Assembly (NCBI GenBank): GCA_028693285.1
Contig: JAQUVQ010000032.1
Coordinates: 1 to 32,281, forward strand
Length of the DNA stretch: 32,281 nt
Source of the DNA: Smithellaceae bacterium
Lineage (GTDB): Bacteria; Desulfobacterota; Syntrophia; Syntrophales; Smithellaceae
Direction: 5' to 3'
Shown here: piece after piece, positions 16,386 through 24,763 of the stretch
Numbering within the stretch: position 1 is the stretch's first letter
Layout: each line of letters starts with the position of its first letter
Notes under the pieces: generated by a model
What the model was told of the DNA's origin: nothing
Seen by the model: the letters and a program-made list of their open reading frames with translations, nothing else
Databases searched by the model: none
Made by a program: the position numbers and the translations under genes

Positions 16386-16464
16386 CTTCCCGGCGTAGAA
16401 AAGATTTTTGTCCAACGTTGAAACTCGATTGCTTTCAAAAAGACATTTCACGAAAAGGAGAACG

Positions 16465-17742
16465 ATGATGGGAGCAAGCAAGGAAATCCGTTTTGATGGT
16501 CGGGTGGCCATTGTCACCGGTGCGGGCGGCGGACTGGGGCGTGTATACGCCCTTGAGTTTGCAAGGCGGGGCGCAAAAGTAGTGATCAATGATTTCGGCG
16601 GCGCCAGGGACGGCGCAGGCCTGGGAGCGGCCGGCCCGGCGGACAAAGTCGTTGATGAAATCAAAGCGCTGGGAGGAGAGGCGGTTGCCAATTACGATAA
16701 TGTTGCGACCCCGAACGGAGGCGAAAACATCGTCAAGACCGCCGTTGACGCTTTTGGGAAAGTGGACATTCTGGTCAACAATGCCGGCATTCTGCGGGAT
16801 AAGGGCATTCTCAAAATGGAGCCGGAAAACTGGCAGGCGGTTCTGGACGTTCATCTGAACGGGGCCTTCCATGTGACGCGTCCCGCTTTCAGCGTCATGC
16901 GGGACCATGGCTACGGACGGATCATCATGACGACTTCCGCCGCGGGGCTTTACGGCAATTTCGGCCAGAGCAACTACTCCTCGGCCAAATTGGGCCTTGT
17001 CGGCTTCATGAACACCCTGAAGCTCGAAGGAATCAAGTACAACATTAAGGTGAACACGATTGCGCCCATTGCCGCGTCCCGTCTCACGGAGGACATCCTG
17101 CCGCCGGATCTGCTGGCCAAGATGAATCCGGCGTATGTTGCGCCCATCGTGCTTTATCTGGGCTCTGAAGAATGCAATGAGACCGGCAGGATTTACAATT
17201 GCGGCGCAGGATTTTACAATCGCGCCGCCATGATGACCAGCCCCGGCGCCGTCGTCGGAGCCGGCAAGAAGATTCCGTCCGTCGAGGATGTGTCCGCCAA
17301 CTGGGCGAAGATCATGGATCTCAAGGGCGCCAAGGAATACGGACAGTTGAACGATCTGGTCCTTCAGGATCTCCTCTCGGCTCTGGAGGGAAAGAAAGAG
17401 CCGGCGCAAAGCGGCGGCGGCTTCGCCGCGGTGAAAGACGTTTTTGAAAAAATGCCCGGGGCCTTTCAGCCAGGCTCCGCGGGAGGAGCGGCGGTTGTTT
17501 TCCAGTACTGCATTTCCGGTGACGGAGGCGGTGACTGGTCCGCCGACATCAAAAACGGCGCTTGTACGGTGGCGTCCGGTCTCCACGCGACCCCGACCTG
17601 CACACTGAAGATCCAGGCGGGGGATTTCCTCGACCTGATGAACGGCAAGGTCAACGCCATGAAGGCGTATACGTCGGGAAAGCTGAAAATCGAGGGAGAT
17701 ATCATGAAATCCCAGCTTTTGGAGAAAATCTTCAAATTCTGA
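16465..17742 (+). CDS. MFE-2-type 3-hydroxyacyl-CoA dehydrogenase (SDR) with C-terminal SCP2 domain
   Basis: Residues 8-300 are a short-chain dehydrogenase closely resembling the (3R)-hydroxyacyl-CoA dehydrogenase unit of peroxisomal multifunctional enzyme 2 (HSD17B4). The nucleotide motif is TGAGGGLGR (18-26), the NNAG motif is at 105-108, and the catalytic residues are S158, Y171 and K175. Residues about 318-425 are an SCP2 sterol-carrier domain (DWSADIKNGACTV, GKLKIEGDIMKSQ), which binds lipids. MFE-2 has a hydratase domain between these parts; here that role may fall to the MaoC genes at 24281-25216. I chose the ATG at 16465 with AAGGAG upstream, not an in-frame TTG at 16408. Its SDR part is about 82% identical to residues 491-730 of the next gene product. 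Confidence 0.88.
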   Translation: MMGASKEIRFDGRVAIVTGAGGGLGRVYALEFARRGAKVVINDFGGARDGAGLGAAGPADKVVDEIKALGGEAVANYDNVATPNGGENIVKTAVDAFGKVDILVNNAGILRDKGILKMEPENWQAVLDVHLNGAFHVTRPAFSVMRDHGYGRIIMTTSAAGLYGNFGQSNYSSAKLGLVGFMNTLKLEGIKYNIKVNTIAPIAASRLTEDILPPDLLAKMNPAYVAPIVLYLGSEECNETGRIYNCGAGFYNRAAMMTSPGAVVGAGKKIPSVEDVSANWAKIMDLKGAKEYGQLNDLVLQDLLSALEGKKEPAQSGGGFAAVKDVFEKMPGAFQPGSAGGAAVVFQYCISGDGGGDWSADIKNGACTVASGLHATPTCTLKIQAGDFLDLMNGKVNAMKAYTSGKLKIEGDIMKSQLLEKIFKF

Positions 17743-17812
17743 AGCGGAGAGGATCTGAAGCATCGGTTTAAAAATTAGAACGCAATGTCTTGTGAATGAA
17801 GGAGGTAGAACG

Positions 17813-20536
17813 ATGATCGGAATCACGTCATACGGAGCCTATATTCCCCGCCTGCGATTGGACAGAATGGCCATCTATCAATCGATGGGCTGGTTCGCTC
17901 CGGCGCTTATCAGTGTGGCCCAGGGCGAACGTTCCATGTGCAATTACGATGAGGACAGTCTGACGATGGCTGTCGCCGCATCCATGGATTGTTTGATTGG
18001 AAAGGACAAAACCAAGATTGATGCAGGGTACCTCTGCTCCACGAGCCTGCCTTTCCTGGATCGCCAGAATGCCGGCATCATGACCACGGCGCTGAATCTG
18101 CGCAGCGACATCAATACGGCGGATTTCACGTCTTCCCAGCGGGCGGGTACGACCGGCCTTCTGACCGCCCTGGACGTGATCAAATCGGGGAACCGCAAAT
18201 CCATTCTGGTGACTGCGTCCGACAAACGGCAGACCCGTCCGGCCGGCTTTTACGAAATGTGGTTCGGCGACGGCGCGGCGTCTATCCTGGTTGGAGATGA
18301 AGGCGTTGTGGCGGAATTTTTGGGTTCTTATTCCGTCACCTACGATTTCGTGGATCATTACCGGGGATCCAAATCCGAGTTCGACTACACCTGGGAAGAG
18401 AGGTGGCTTCGGGAAGAAGGCTATTCCAAAATCATTCCCGAAGCGGTGAACGGCCTGTTCAAGAAATTGAATATCACGATGAATGACGTGCAAAAACTGG
18501 TTTTCCCCTGTTTCTTCAAGGCGGAACATAAATCGATTGGGAAGAAATTGGGGGCCACGCCGGACAAACTGGCCGATACGATGCACGAGGTAACCGGAGA
18601 GACCGGCGTTGCGCATGCGATCTTGATGCTGGTCGGGGCGCTCGAAACGGCAAAGCCGGGAGACGGCATCCTTCTGGCAGGTTTCGGACAGGGGTGCGAC
18701 GCCCTTTATTTCAAGGTTACGGAGAATATCGCCAAACTGCCCGAGCGCGCGGGGCTCAAAGGATCGCTGGCCAACAAGAAGACCACGGACAACTACATGA
18801 AGTTCCTGAAATTCCGGGATCTGCTCAATCCGGAGATGGGAATCCGGGCGGAGGCGCCCGTGCAGACGACCATGACGGCCCTGTGGCGGAACCGGAAAAT
18901 GGTCCTCGGATTTGTCGGTGGAAAATGCCGGGATTGCGGGACGGCTCAGTTTCCCCTGGCGGATCTTTGCGTGAATCCGGCCTGCGGCCACATGGGAACC
19001 CTGGAGGATTACGAATTCGCCAATATCAAGGCCAGAGTCCGATCGTTTACGGGAGATCTTCTGGCCGTGTCCGTGGATCCTCCGGCGATTTACGGCATGG
19101 TGCAGTTTGAGGGCGGCGGCCGGTTCATGATGGATTTCACGGACAGCGAGTTGAACGACATCAAAATCGGCATGCCCGTCAAGATGTCTTTCCGCAGACG
19201 CGTCGTGGACACGGTTCGGGGATTTTCACAATACTTCTGGAAGGCCGTTCCACAGATCGACTGGACGCCGGAAATCGATTTTCAGGGGCGGGTGGCTATT
19301 GTAACGGGCGCCGGCGGAGGTCTGGGGCGGGCGTATGCGCTGGAGCTGGGTCGCCGCGGAGCCAAGGTTGTCGTGAATGATTTCGGCGGCGCACGCGACG
19401 GATCCGGATCAGGGGCCGCCGGACCCGCGGATGTGGTTGTGGAGGCGATCAAGGCCATGGGCGGCGAAGCCGTCGCCAATTACGACAACGTCGCCACGCC
19501 CGAGGGCGGTCAGAAGATCGTGAAGACGGCGCTGGACGCTTTCGGCAAAGTCGATATCCTCATCAACAACGCCGGCATTCTCAGGGATAAAGGCATTTTG
19601 AAGATGGAGCCGGAAAACTGGCAGGCCGTCCTCGCCGTTCATCTCAACGGCGCCTATAATGTGACGCGTCCGGCGTTCGAGGCCATGCGCCAAAACGGGT
19701 ACGGCCGCATCATCATGACCACCTCCGCGGCCGGCCTTTACGGCAATTTCGGCCAGACGAATTACTCCTCCGCCAAGCTGGGTCTTGTCGGATTCATGAA
19801 TACGCTGAAGCTGGAGGGCGCGAAATACAACATCAAAGTCAACACCATCGCCCCCATCGCCGCGTCCAGATTGACGCAGGATATGATGCCGCCGGAAATG
19901 CTCGAGAGAATGAATCCGGATTACGTCGCCGGCATCGTTCTATATCTGTGCTCCGAAGATTGCAGGGATTCCGGCAACATCTTCAACGCGGGGGCCGGAT
20001 TTTTCAGCCGGGCGGCGATTCTGACCGGCCCCGGCGTGATGCTGGGGGACGATACGCATGTGCCGACGCCGGAAATGATTCGCGACAACTGGGATAAGAT
20101 CAACAGCCTGGAAGGGGCGAAACCCTATACGGAGCTCAATATGGCCGTAATGGATTTCCTGTCGCCTCCCGCCGCCGCCAGCGGTGAAGCAACCGGAGGT
20201 GGAGGCGGCAGCATCGACGTCAAGGGTGTCTTTGCAAAAATGCCGTCCGTATTCAACGCGGCGGCCGCAGCCGGAAAAGAGGTGTCTTTCCAGTTCAATA
20301 TTTCCGGTCCGGCGGGCGGGGATTGGTTTGTCGCCGTCAAGGATGGAGCGTGCAGCGTCACCACCGGAAAGGGAGACAATCCGACGACCACCATCGGCAT
20401 GGCCGATACGGATTTTGTGGACCTGATTACCGGAAAGCTTGACGGCATGAAGGCTTTCAGCGCCGGAAAACTGAAGGTCGGCGGCGACATGATGAAATCC
20501 CAGCTGATCGGCAAACTGTTCAAATTCAACCAATGA
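17813..20536 (+). CDS. Four-domain fusion: HMG-CoA-synthase-like + DUF35 + SDR dehydrogenase + SCP2
   Basis: A 907-residue protein. Residues 1-305 have an HMG-CoA synthase/thiolase fold like archaeal HMGCS (MIGITSYGAYIPRLRL, SILVTASDKRQ, LLAGFGQGCDALYF). Residues about 355-470 are a DUF35 domain with zinc-ribbon cysteines C372, C375, C386 and C391 plus an OB fold. Residues 488-780 are an MFE-2-type SDR with TGAGGGLGR, S638, Y651 and K655. After a Gly-rich linker near 795-800, residues 801-907 form an SCP2 domain. The HMGCS active-site positions Glu, Cys and His read T77, Q109 and P232, so that domain is probably not a synthase. The thiolase follows 12 bp later. I infer a scaffold that makes 3-ketoacyl-CoA and passes it to the docked thiolase. 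Start: ATG 17813 with GGAGG, not the upstream GTG 17792. Confidence 0.88.
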   Translation: MIGITSYGAYIPRLRLDRMAIYQSMGWFAPALISVAQGERSMCNYDEDSLTMAVAASMDCLIGKDKTKIDAGYLCSTSLPFLDRQNAGIMTTALNLRSDINTADFTSSQRAGTTGLLTALDVIKSGNRKSILVTASDKRQTRPAGFYEMWFGDGAASILVGDEGVVAEFLGSYSVTYDFVDHYRGSKSEFDYTWEERWLREEGYSKIIPEAVNGLFKKLNITMNDVQKLVFPCFFKAEHKSIGKKLGATPDKLADTMHEVTGETGVAHAILMLVGALETAKPGDGILLAGFGQGCDALYFKVTENIAKLPERAGLKGSLANKKTTDNYMKFLKFRDLLNPEMGIRAEAPVQTTMTALWRNRKMVLGFVGGKCRDCGTAQFPLADLCVNPACGHMGTLEDYEFANIKARVRSFTGDLLAVSVDPPAIYGMVQFEGGGRFMMDFTDSELNDIKIGMPVKMSFRRRVVDTVRGFSQYFWKAVPQIDWTPEIDFQGRVAIVTGAGGGLGRAYALELGRRGAKVVVNDFGGARDGSGSGAAGPADVVVEAIKAMGGEAVANYDNVATPEGGQKIVKTALDAFGKVDILINNAGILRDKGILKMEPENWQAVLAVHLNGAYNVTRPAFEAMRQNGYGRIIMTTSAAGLYGNFGQTNYSSAKLGLVGFMNTLKLEGAKYNIKVNTIAPIAASRLTQDMMPPEMLERMNPDYVAGIVLYLCSEDCRDSGNIFNAGAGFFSRAAILTGPGVMLGDDTHVPTPEMIRDNWDKINSLEGAKPYTELNMAVMDFLSPPAAASGEATGGGGGSIDVKGVFAKMPSVFNAAAAAGKEVSFQFNISGPAGGDWFVAVKDGACSVTTGKGDNPTTTIGMADTDFVDLITGKLDGMKAFSAGKLKVGGDMMKSQLIGKLFKFNQ

Positions 20537-20548
20537 GGAGGTGGCGTT

Positions 20549-21763
20549 ATGGCTTCAGGAATCAGAGATAAAGTCGCTATTATCGGCATGGGATGCAGCC
20601 GGTTCGGAGAGCGATGGGATATAGGAGCCGAGGGGCTGATGGTGGAGGCCTTTCAGGAAGCGATTGCCGATGCCGGCATTGAAAAAAATGATATTCAGGC
20701 GGCCTGGTACGGCGTCTGCATGGATGAGATCAATGTGGGCAAGGGGGCTCCGTCGATGGGCGTGGCCCTTCGTTTGCCCAACATTCCCATTTCCAGAATG
20801 GAAAACTATTGCGCCACGGGCACGGAGGCGTTCCGCGGCGCGGTTTACGGCGTCGCGTCGGGTGCTTACGATATTTGTCTGGCCCTTGGCGTTGAGAAGT
20901 TGAAGGATACGGGATACGGAGGTCTTCCGGCCTGGGGATCAACGGCCGGAACCCTCATGTGGCAGTTCTTTCCCAATGCGACGGCGCCGGGGCTCTTTGC
21001 CCAGCTTGCTTCCGCCTACGTCGCCAAGTTCAAGATCAAAAATGAAGACATCAAACAGGCCATTGCTCATGTTTCGGTAAAAAGCCACACCAACGGAACC
21101 CTGAATCCAAAGGCTCACCTGCGCAAAGCGGTGACCATCGATCAGGTCCTGGCGGCCCCGATCATCGCCTGGCCTCTGGGGCTGTTTGACTGCTGCGGCG
21201 TCAGCGACGGTTCGGCCTGCGCCATCGTGACGACGCCGGAGATCGCCCAGAAACTGGGCAGAAAGAAGAAGGATCTGGTGACGGTCAAGGCCGTTCAACT
21301 GGCCGTCAGCAACGGTTATGAAGGCGGCTTCAATGAGTGGGACGGAGCGAATTTCGTGACCACGGACAAATGCGCGGCAGCCACTTATAAGGAAGCCGGA
21401 ATCACGAACCCGCGCGAGGAGATCAGCATGTTCGAATGTCATGACTGTTTCTCCATTACGGAACTCGTAACCTATGAGGATCTCCACCTCTCGGAGCGCG
21501 GCCAGGCCTGGAAAGATGCTTTAAACGGCATGTACGACCGGGACGGCAAAATCCCGGCCCAGATCGACGGAGGTCTCAAGTGCTTCGGACATCCCATCGG
21601 CGCCTCGGGACTGCGGATGATTTATGAAATGTATCTGCAGCTTCAGGGGCGGGCGGACAAGCGTCAGCTCGAAAATCCGCGATACGGTTTGACACACAAC
21701 CTGGGCGGTTTCCCTCACCAGAACGTGTGCGCGATTTCCATTGTCGGCAAGTATGGAAAATAA
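20549..21763 (+). CDS. Thiolase, SCPx/archaeal type
   Basis: A 404-residue thiolase of the type that pairs with DUF35 proteins (archaeal acetoacetyl-CoA thiolase, BbsB, SCPx). The nucleophile C88 is in MENYCATGTEAFRGA. The two histidines are H298 in FECHDCFSITEL and H348 in CFGHPIGASGLRM. The C-terminal loop is HNLGGFPHQNVCAI. It should cleave 3-ketoacyl-CoA with CoA to acetyl- or propionyl-CoA plus a shortened acyl-CoA. The gene begins 12 bp after the four-domain fusion with an AGGAGGTGG ribosome site, so the two are made together and probably form a complex through DUF35. A very stable stem-loop follows the stop codon. Confidence 0.9.
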   Translation: MASGIRDKVAIIGMGCSRFGERWDIGAEGLMVEAFQEAIADAGIEKNDIQAAWYGVCMDEINVGKGAPSMGVALRLPNIPISRMENYCATGTEAFRGAVYGVASGAYDICLALGVEKLKDTGYGGLPAWGSTAGTLMWQFFPNATAPGLFAQLASAYVAKFKIKNEDIKQAIAHVSVKSHTNGTLNPKAHLRKAVTIDQVLAAPIIAWPLGLFDCCGVSDGSACAIVTTPEIAQKLGRKKKDLVTVKAVQLAVSNGYEGGFNEWDGANFVTTDKCAAATYKEAGITNPREEISMFECHDCFSITELVTYEDLHLSERGQAWKDALNGMYDRDGKIPAQIDGGLKCFGHPIGASGLRMIYEMYLQLQGRADKRQLENPRYGLTHNLGGFPHQNVCAISIVGKYGK

Positions 21764-21767
21764 TTCT

Positions 21768-21840
21768 GTCCGACGCGGATGACGCTCGCGCCGCGGAGGT
21801 GGTGAAGCCGCTTTCTCCACCTCCGCGGCCTCCTTCGGAC
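21768..21840 (+). terminator. Extended stem-loop after the thiolase gene
   Basis: A perfect 13-bp stem is formed by 21790-21802 (GCCGCGGAGGTGG) and 21817-21829, around a 14-base loop. An outer pair, GTCCGA (21768-21773) with TCGGAC (21835-21840), could extend it into a larger structure. A T4 run occurs only 8 bases later (21848-21851). It is either a partial terminator or an mRNA-stability element dividing the cluster. Confidence 0.45.
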
Positions 21841-21905
21841 GGATCGGTTTTGCCGGAGAGGTCGAAAGCGTCCGGACAATGCATTTTCAATGAGGAGACG
21901 GATGG

Positions 21906-23048
21906 ATGGATATTATTCAATATACGGATGAACACCGAATGTTCCGGGATACCTTTCGGAAATTTGTGGCCAATGAACTGCTTCCCCATGTCGAGGAATG
22001 GGAAGAGGCCGGCATCGTTCCCAAGAGCGCCTGGAAAAAAATGGGGGAGCACGGATTTCTGGGCATGTCCGTTCCGGTGGAATACGGCGGCGCGGGAGCG
22101 GATTTTCTGTATTCGGTGATTGTCACCGAGGAGCTGGCTCATTCCAATTTTGCCGGACTTGCGGCCCCCCTGCATACCGATATCGTTGTTCCCTATCTCA
22201 TTTCCTTTGGTTCCGAAGAGCAGAAGCAAAAATATCTTCCCGGCTCAGTCACCGGCGACATCATCACGGCGGTGGCCATGACGGAACCCAATACCGGCAG
22301 CGACCTTGCCGCGATCAAGACGACCGCCGTGGAGGACGGGAATGACATTGTCCTGAACGGGCAGAAAACCTTTATCAGCAACGGGATCAACTGCGATCTG
22401 TGTGTCGTGGCGGCAAAAGATCCGGCCTGTACGGACCCCCACAAGGCGGTGGATCTTTTTGTTGTGGAAGCCGGCACTCCCGGCTTTGAGAAGGGAAGAC
22501 GGCTTAAAAAAGCCGGCTGGCACAGTCAGGATACGTCCGAGCTGTATTTCACGGATTGCAGAATTCCCAAAAGCAACCGTCTGGGCGAAAAAGGGACCGG
22601 ATTCCTGAAGCTCATGATGAAGCTTCAGCAGGAGCGTCTGGTGGTTGCCATCTGCGGAATCGCGGCCGCCGAATACATGCTGGAAACCACCATTAAGTAT
22701 TGCCGGGAACGAACGGTTTTTGGAAAACCCGTTTCCAAGTTTCAGGTCAATCAGTTCACGCTGGTGGAATGCGCCACACAGATCAAGATCGGGCGGACCT
22801 TTGTGGACAAACTGATTGTGGATCACATGGAGGGGCGGCAGGTCATCATCGAGACGTCGATGGCCAAATACTGGATCACGGATATGGCCCACCAGGTTGC
22901 GGACCGATGCCTTCAGCTCCACGGGGGCTACGGGTACTGCGATGAATACGGGATTTCACGGGCCTGGCGAGACAGCCGGGTGAGCCGGATTTTCGCCGGG
23001 ACCAATGAAATCATGAAAGTCATTATTGCCAGGTTTATGGGGTTATAG
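21906..23048 (+). CDS. Acyl-CoA dehydrogenase, LCAD-like
   Basis: A 380-residue acyl-CoA dehydrogenase of normal length, with MTEPNTGSDLAAIKT (125-139) for FAD binding and LQLHGGYGYCDEYGISRAWRD (336-356). The position that holds the catalytic glutamate in short- and medium-chain enzymes is alanine here (A364 in RIFAGTNEIMK). A glutamate is present at the alternative site, E243 in QQERLVVA, where long-chain (LCAD) and isovaleryl-CoA dehydrogenases carry their base. LCAD also acts on methyl-branched acyl-CoAs, which fits the racemase gene 3 bp downstream. The start at 21906 has GAGGAG upstream. Electron acceptor presumed to be ETF, encoded elsewhere. Confidence 0.9.
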   Translation: MDIIQYTDEHRMFRDTFRKFVANELLPHVEEWEEAGIVPKSAWKKMGEHGFLGMSVPVEYGGAGADFLYSVIVTEELAHSNFAGLAAPLHTDIVVPYLISFGSEEQKQKYLPGSVTGDIITAVAMTEPNTGSDLAAIKTTAVEDGNDIVLNGQKTFISNGINCDLCVVAAKDPACTDPHKAVDLFVVEAGTPGFEKGRRLKKAGWHSQDTSELYFTDCRIPKSNRLGEKGTGFLKLMMKLQQERLVVAICGIAAAEYMLETTIKYCRERTVFGKPVSKFQVNQFTLVECATQIKIGRTFVDKLIVDHMEGRQVIIETSMAKYWITDMAHQVADRCLQLHGGYGYCDEYGISRAWRDSRVSRIFAGTNEIMKVIIARFMGL

Positions 23049-23051
23049 CGC

Positions 23052-24233
23052 ATGGCCGGACCACTGGAAGGTTTAAAAATTCTCGACTTCACGACCCTTT
23101 TGCCGGGGCCGTATGCAACCATGACCCTGGCTGATTTGGGAGCGGATGTCCTGTCTGTTGTTTCAGGAAGCCGTCCCGACCTGGCTGCCGTAACGCCGCC
23201 GTTTATCACGGGAACGGCCCTGTCCGTTGCTTCGGCCTATCTGGGTCGCGGAAAAAAGTCCATTACGCTCAACCTGAAAGATTCGAGGGCTGTACAGGTC
23301 GTCAATCGTCTTCTGGAAGAGTACGACATTCTCCTTGAACAGTTCCGTCCGGGGGTAATGGCGAAGTTTGGCCTGGGCTTTTCCCAGATCCAGGAGAAAT
23401 ATCCGTCTCTGATCTATTGTTCTCTGACCGGATATGGCCAGACGGGACCCCTGAAAGATAAAGCGGGCCATGACATCAATTATTTATCCCTCGCGGGACT
23501 CATGAGCTATGCGGGGCGCAAAGATGGCGGGCCTGTTCCCATGCCCATGCAGATTGCCGACGTGGCTTCAGGGTCGAATAGTACAATCATCGCCATTCTG
23601 GCCGCGGTGATCCACAGGCAGAAGACGGGACAGGGCCAGCATCTCGACATATCCATGACGGACGGGGTTTTCGCTTTCAATGCCCTGGCCGCCGCAGTCT
23701 ATATGGCGGCGGGCGAAATACCGGAAAGGGAGGGTTTTATCCTCAACGGCGGTTCACTTTACGATTTTTATGAGACGGCGGACCATCAGTATATGAGTTT
23801 CGGTGGTCTGGAACCGCAATTCTTTTCCGCCTTCTGCCAGGCGATCGGGCGCCCCGATCTGATTGCCGGCTGGATTATGCCGCCGGATCTGTCCAGGGTT
23901 AAGGAAGAGATAAGGACGGTAATCCGCGGGAAAACCAGGGCCCAATGGGAAAGCATTTTCGACAAGGTGGAAGCCTGTGTTGAACCGGTGGTTTCTCTGC
24001 CGGAGGCCATTAACAGCGCTCTGGCCCGGGAACGTGGCTGGACGGTCGATGTTACTTTGCCTGACGGAGCGGCTGTGCGACAGCCGGCCTGTCCCTTCAA
24101 ATTTTCAGCAACCCCCCCTGCGTACGGGAATACGGGCGTAACGGCGGGAACACACAACAGGAAGGTTTTCCTGGATCTGGGATACAGCGAGGAAGAGATC
24201 GATGAATTCCAGAAGACGGGACTTTTTTCGTGA
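23052..24233 (+). CDS. Alpha-methylacyl-CoA racemase (family III CoA-transferase fold)
   Basis: A 393-residue protein that aligns well with AMACR/MCR. The segments LLPGPYATMTLADLGADV (about 16-33), LGRGKKSITLNLK, LLEQFRPGVMAKFGLG, GHDINYLSLAGLMS and FGGLEPQFFSAFCQAIG are all characteristic. The catalytic pair is H140 (AGHDINY) and D170 (QIADVASG), with the same 30-residue spacing as H126 and D156 of mycobacterial MCR. It interconverts (2R)- and (2S)-2-methylacyl-CoA so that the S-specific acyl-CoA dehydrogenase can act. A CaiB/BaiF CoA-transferase role is the alternative, but the AMACR-like histidine argues against it. It follows the LCAD-like gene by 3 bp with a poor ribosome site, so translational coupling is likely. 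Confidence 0.87.
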   Translation: MAGPLEGLKILDFTTLLPGPYATMTLADLGADVLSVVSGSRPDLAAVTPPFITGTALSVASAYLGRGKKSITLNLKDSRAVQVVNRLLEEYDILLEQFRPGVMAKFGLGFSQIQEKYPSLIYCSLTGYGQTGPLKDKAGHDINYLSLAGLMSYAGRKDGGPVPMPMQIADVASGSNSTIIAILAAVIHRQKTGQGQHLDISMTDGVFAFNALAAAVYMAAGEIPEREGFILNGGSLYDFYETADHQYMSFGGLEPQFFSAFCQAIGRPDLIAGWIMPPDLSRVKEEIRTVIRGKTRAQWESIFDKVEACVEPVVSLPEAINSALARERGWTVDVTLPDGAAVRQPACPFKFSATPPAYGNTGVTAGTHNRKVFLDLGYSEEEIDEFQKTGLFS

Positions 24234-24280
24234 CGATCATTATCTGAAAATAATTTTTACCATTAAAACGGGAGGTTATT

Positions 24281-24754
24281 ATGGCCGACAAAACAAAAGT
24301 AGGGAAGGTGTTTCCCCCTTACATCTTTGAGGTGGAAAAGGGAAAGATTGCCGAGTTCGCGATGGCCGTTTCGCAGAAGGAGAGCAAGAGCCAGGTGAAG
24401 CCAATTTACGTGGATGCCGGAGCGGCAAAAACAGCGGGCTATAAGGACATTGTTCCCCCTTCGACGTTTCAAACGTGTTTTTTGCTTTGGGGCGGCGGGG
24501 GATTGATGCCCATGCTGCAGGAGGTCGGCATCAACCTGATCCGGCTGCTTCATGGAGAGGAAGAGTATGAGTATCTGCTTCCCGTTCATCCTGGCGACGT
24601 GATGACCGGGGTCATCAAGGTTGTCGAAATGTTTGACAAGGAGAAAAAAGGCAAACCGGGAAAATTCATGGAGTTCACCGTTCTGGAAGCGGAAATCAGA
24701 AATCAGCGCGGGGAACTGGCGATGCGCGCCCGCACAACTTTAGTGGAGAGATAG
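24281..24754 (+). CDS. MaoC-like dehydratase subunit, N-terminal type (HadA-like)
   Basis: A 157-residue single-hotdog protein of the MaoC_dehydrat_N family. The segments KIAEFAMAVSQKE, PIYVDAGAAKTAGYKDIVPPSTFQTC and the C-terminal MEFTVLEAEIRNQRGELAMRARTTLVER are typical. It lacks the full hydratase-2 catalytic motif, which the next gene provides. Known pairs of this kind (mycobacterial HadAB, steroid-degrading ChsH1-ChsH2) form heteromeric enoyl-CoA/ACP hydratases with only one catalytic subunit. The gene has a GGAGG site 5 bp before its ATG and ends 9 bp before its partner. An AT-rich weak hairpin plus T-run lies in the 47-bp gap before it. Confidence 0.83.
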   Translation: MADKTKVGKVFPPYIFEVEKGKIAEFAMAVSQKESKSQVKPIYVDAGAAKTAGYKDIVPPSTFQTCFLLWGGGGLMPMLQEVGINLIRLLHGEEEYEYLLPVHPGDVMTGVIKVVEMFDKEKKGKPGKFMEFTVLEAEIRNQRGELAMRARTTLVER

Positions 24755-24763
24755 GAGGAAACC

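Noticed and set aside
23052..24233. CaiB/BaiF-type CoA-transferase as the name for this gene
   Set aside because: The AMACR-specific His/Asp pair with 30-residue spacing and strong AMACR-like segments make racemase the better call, although the fold is shared.
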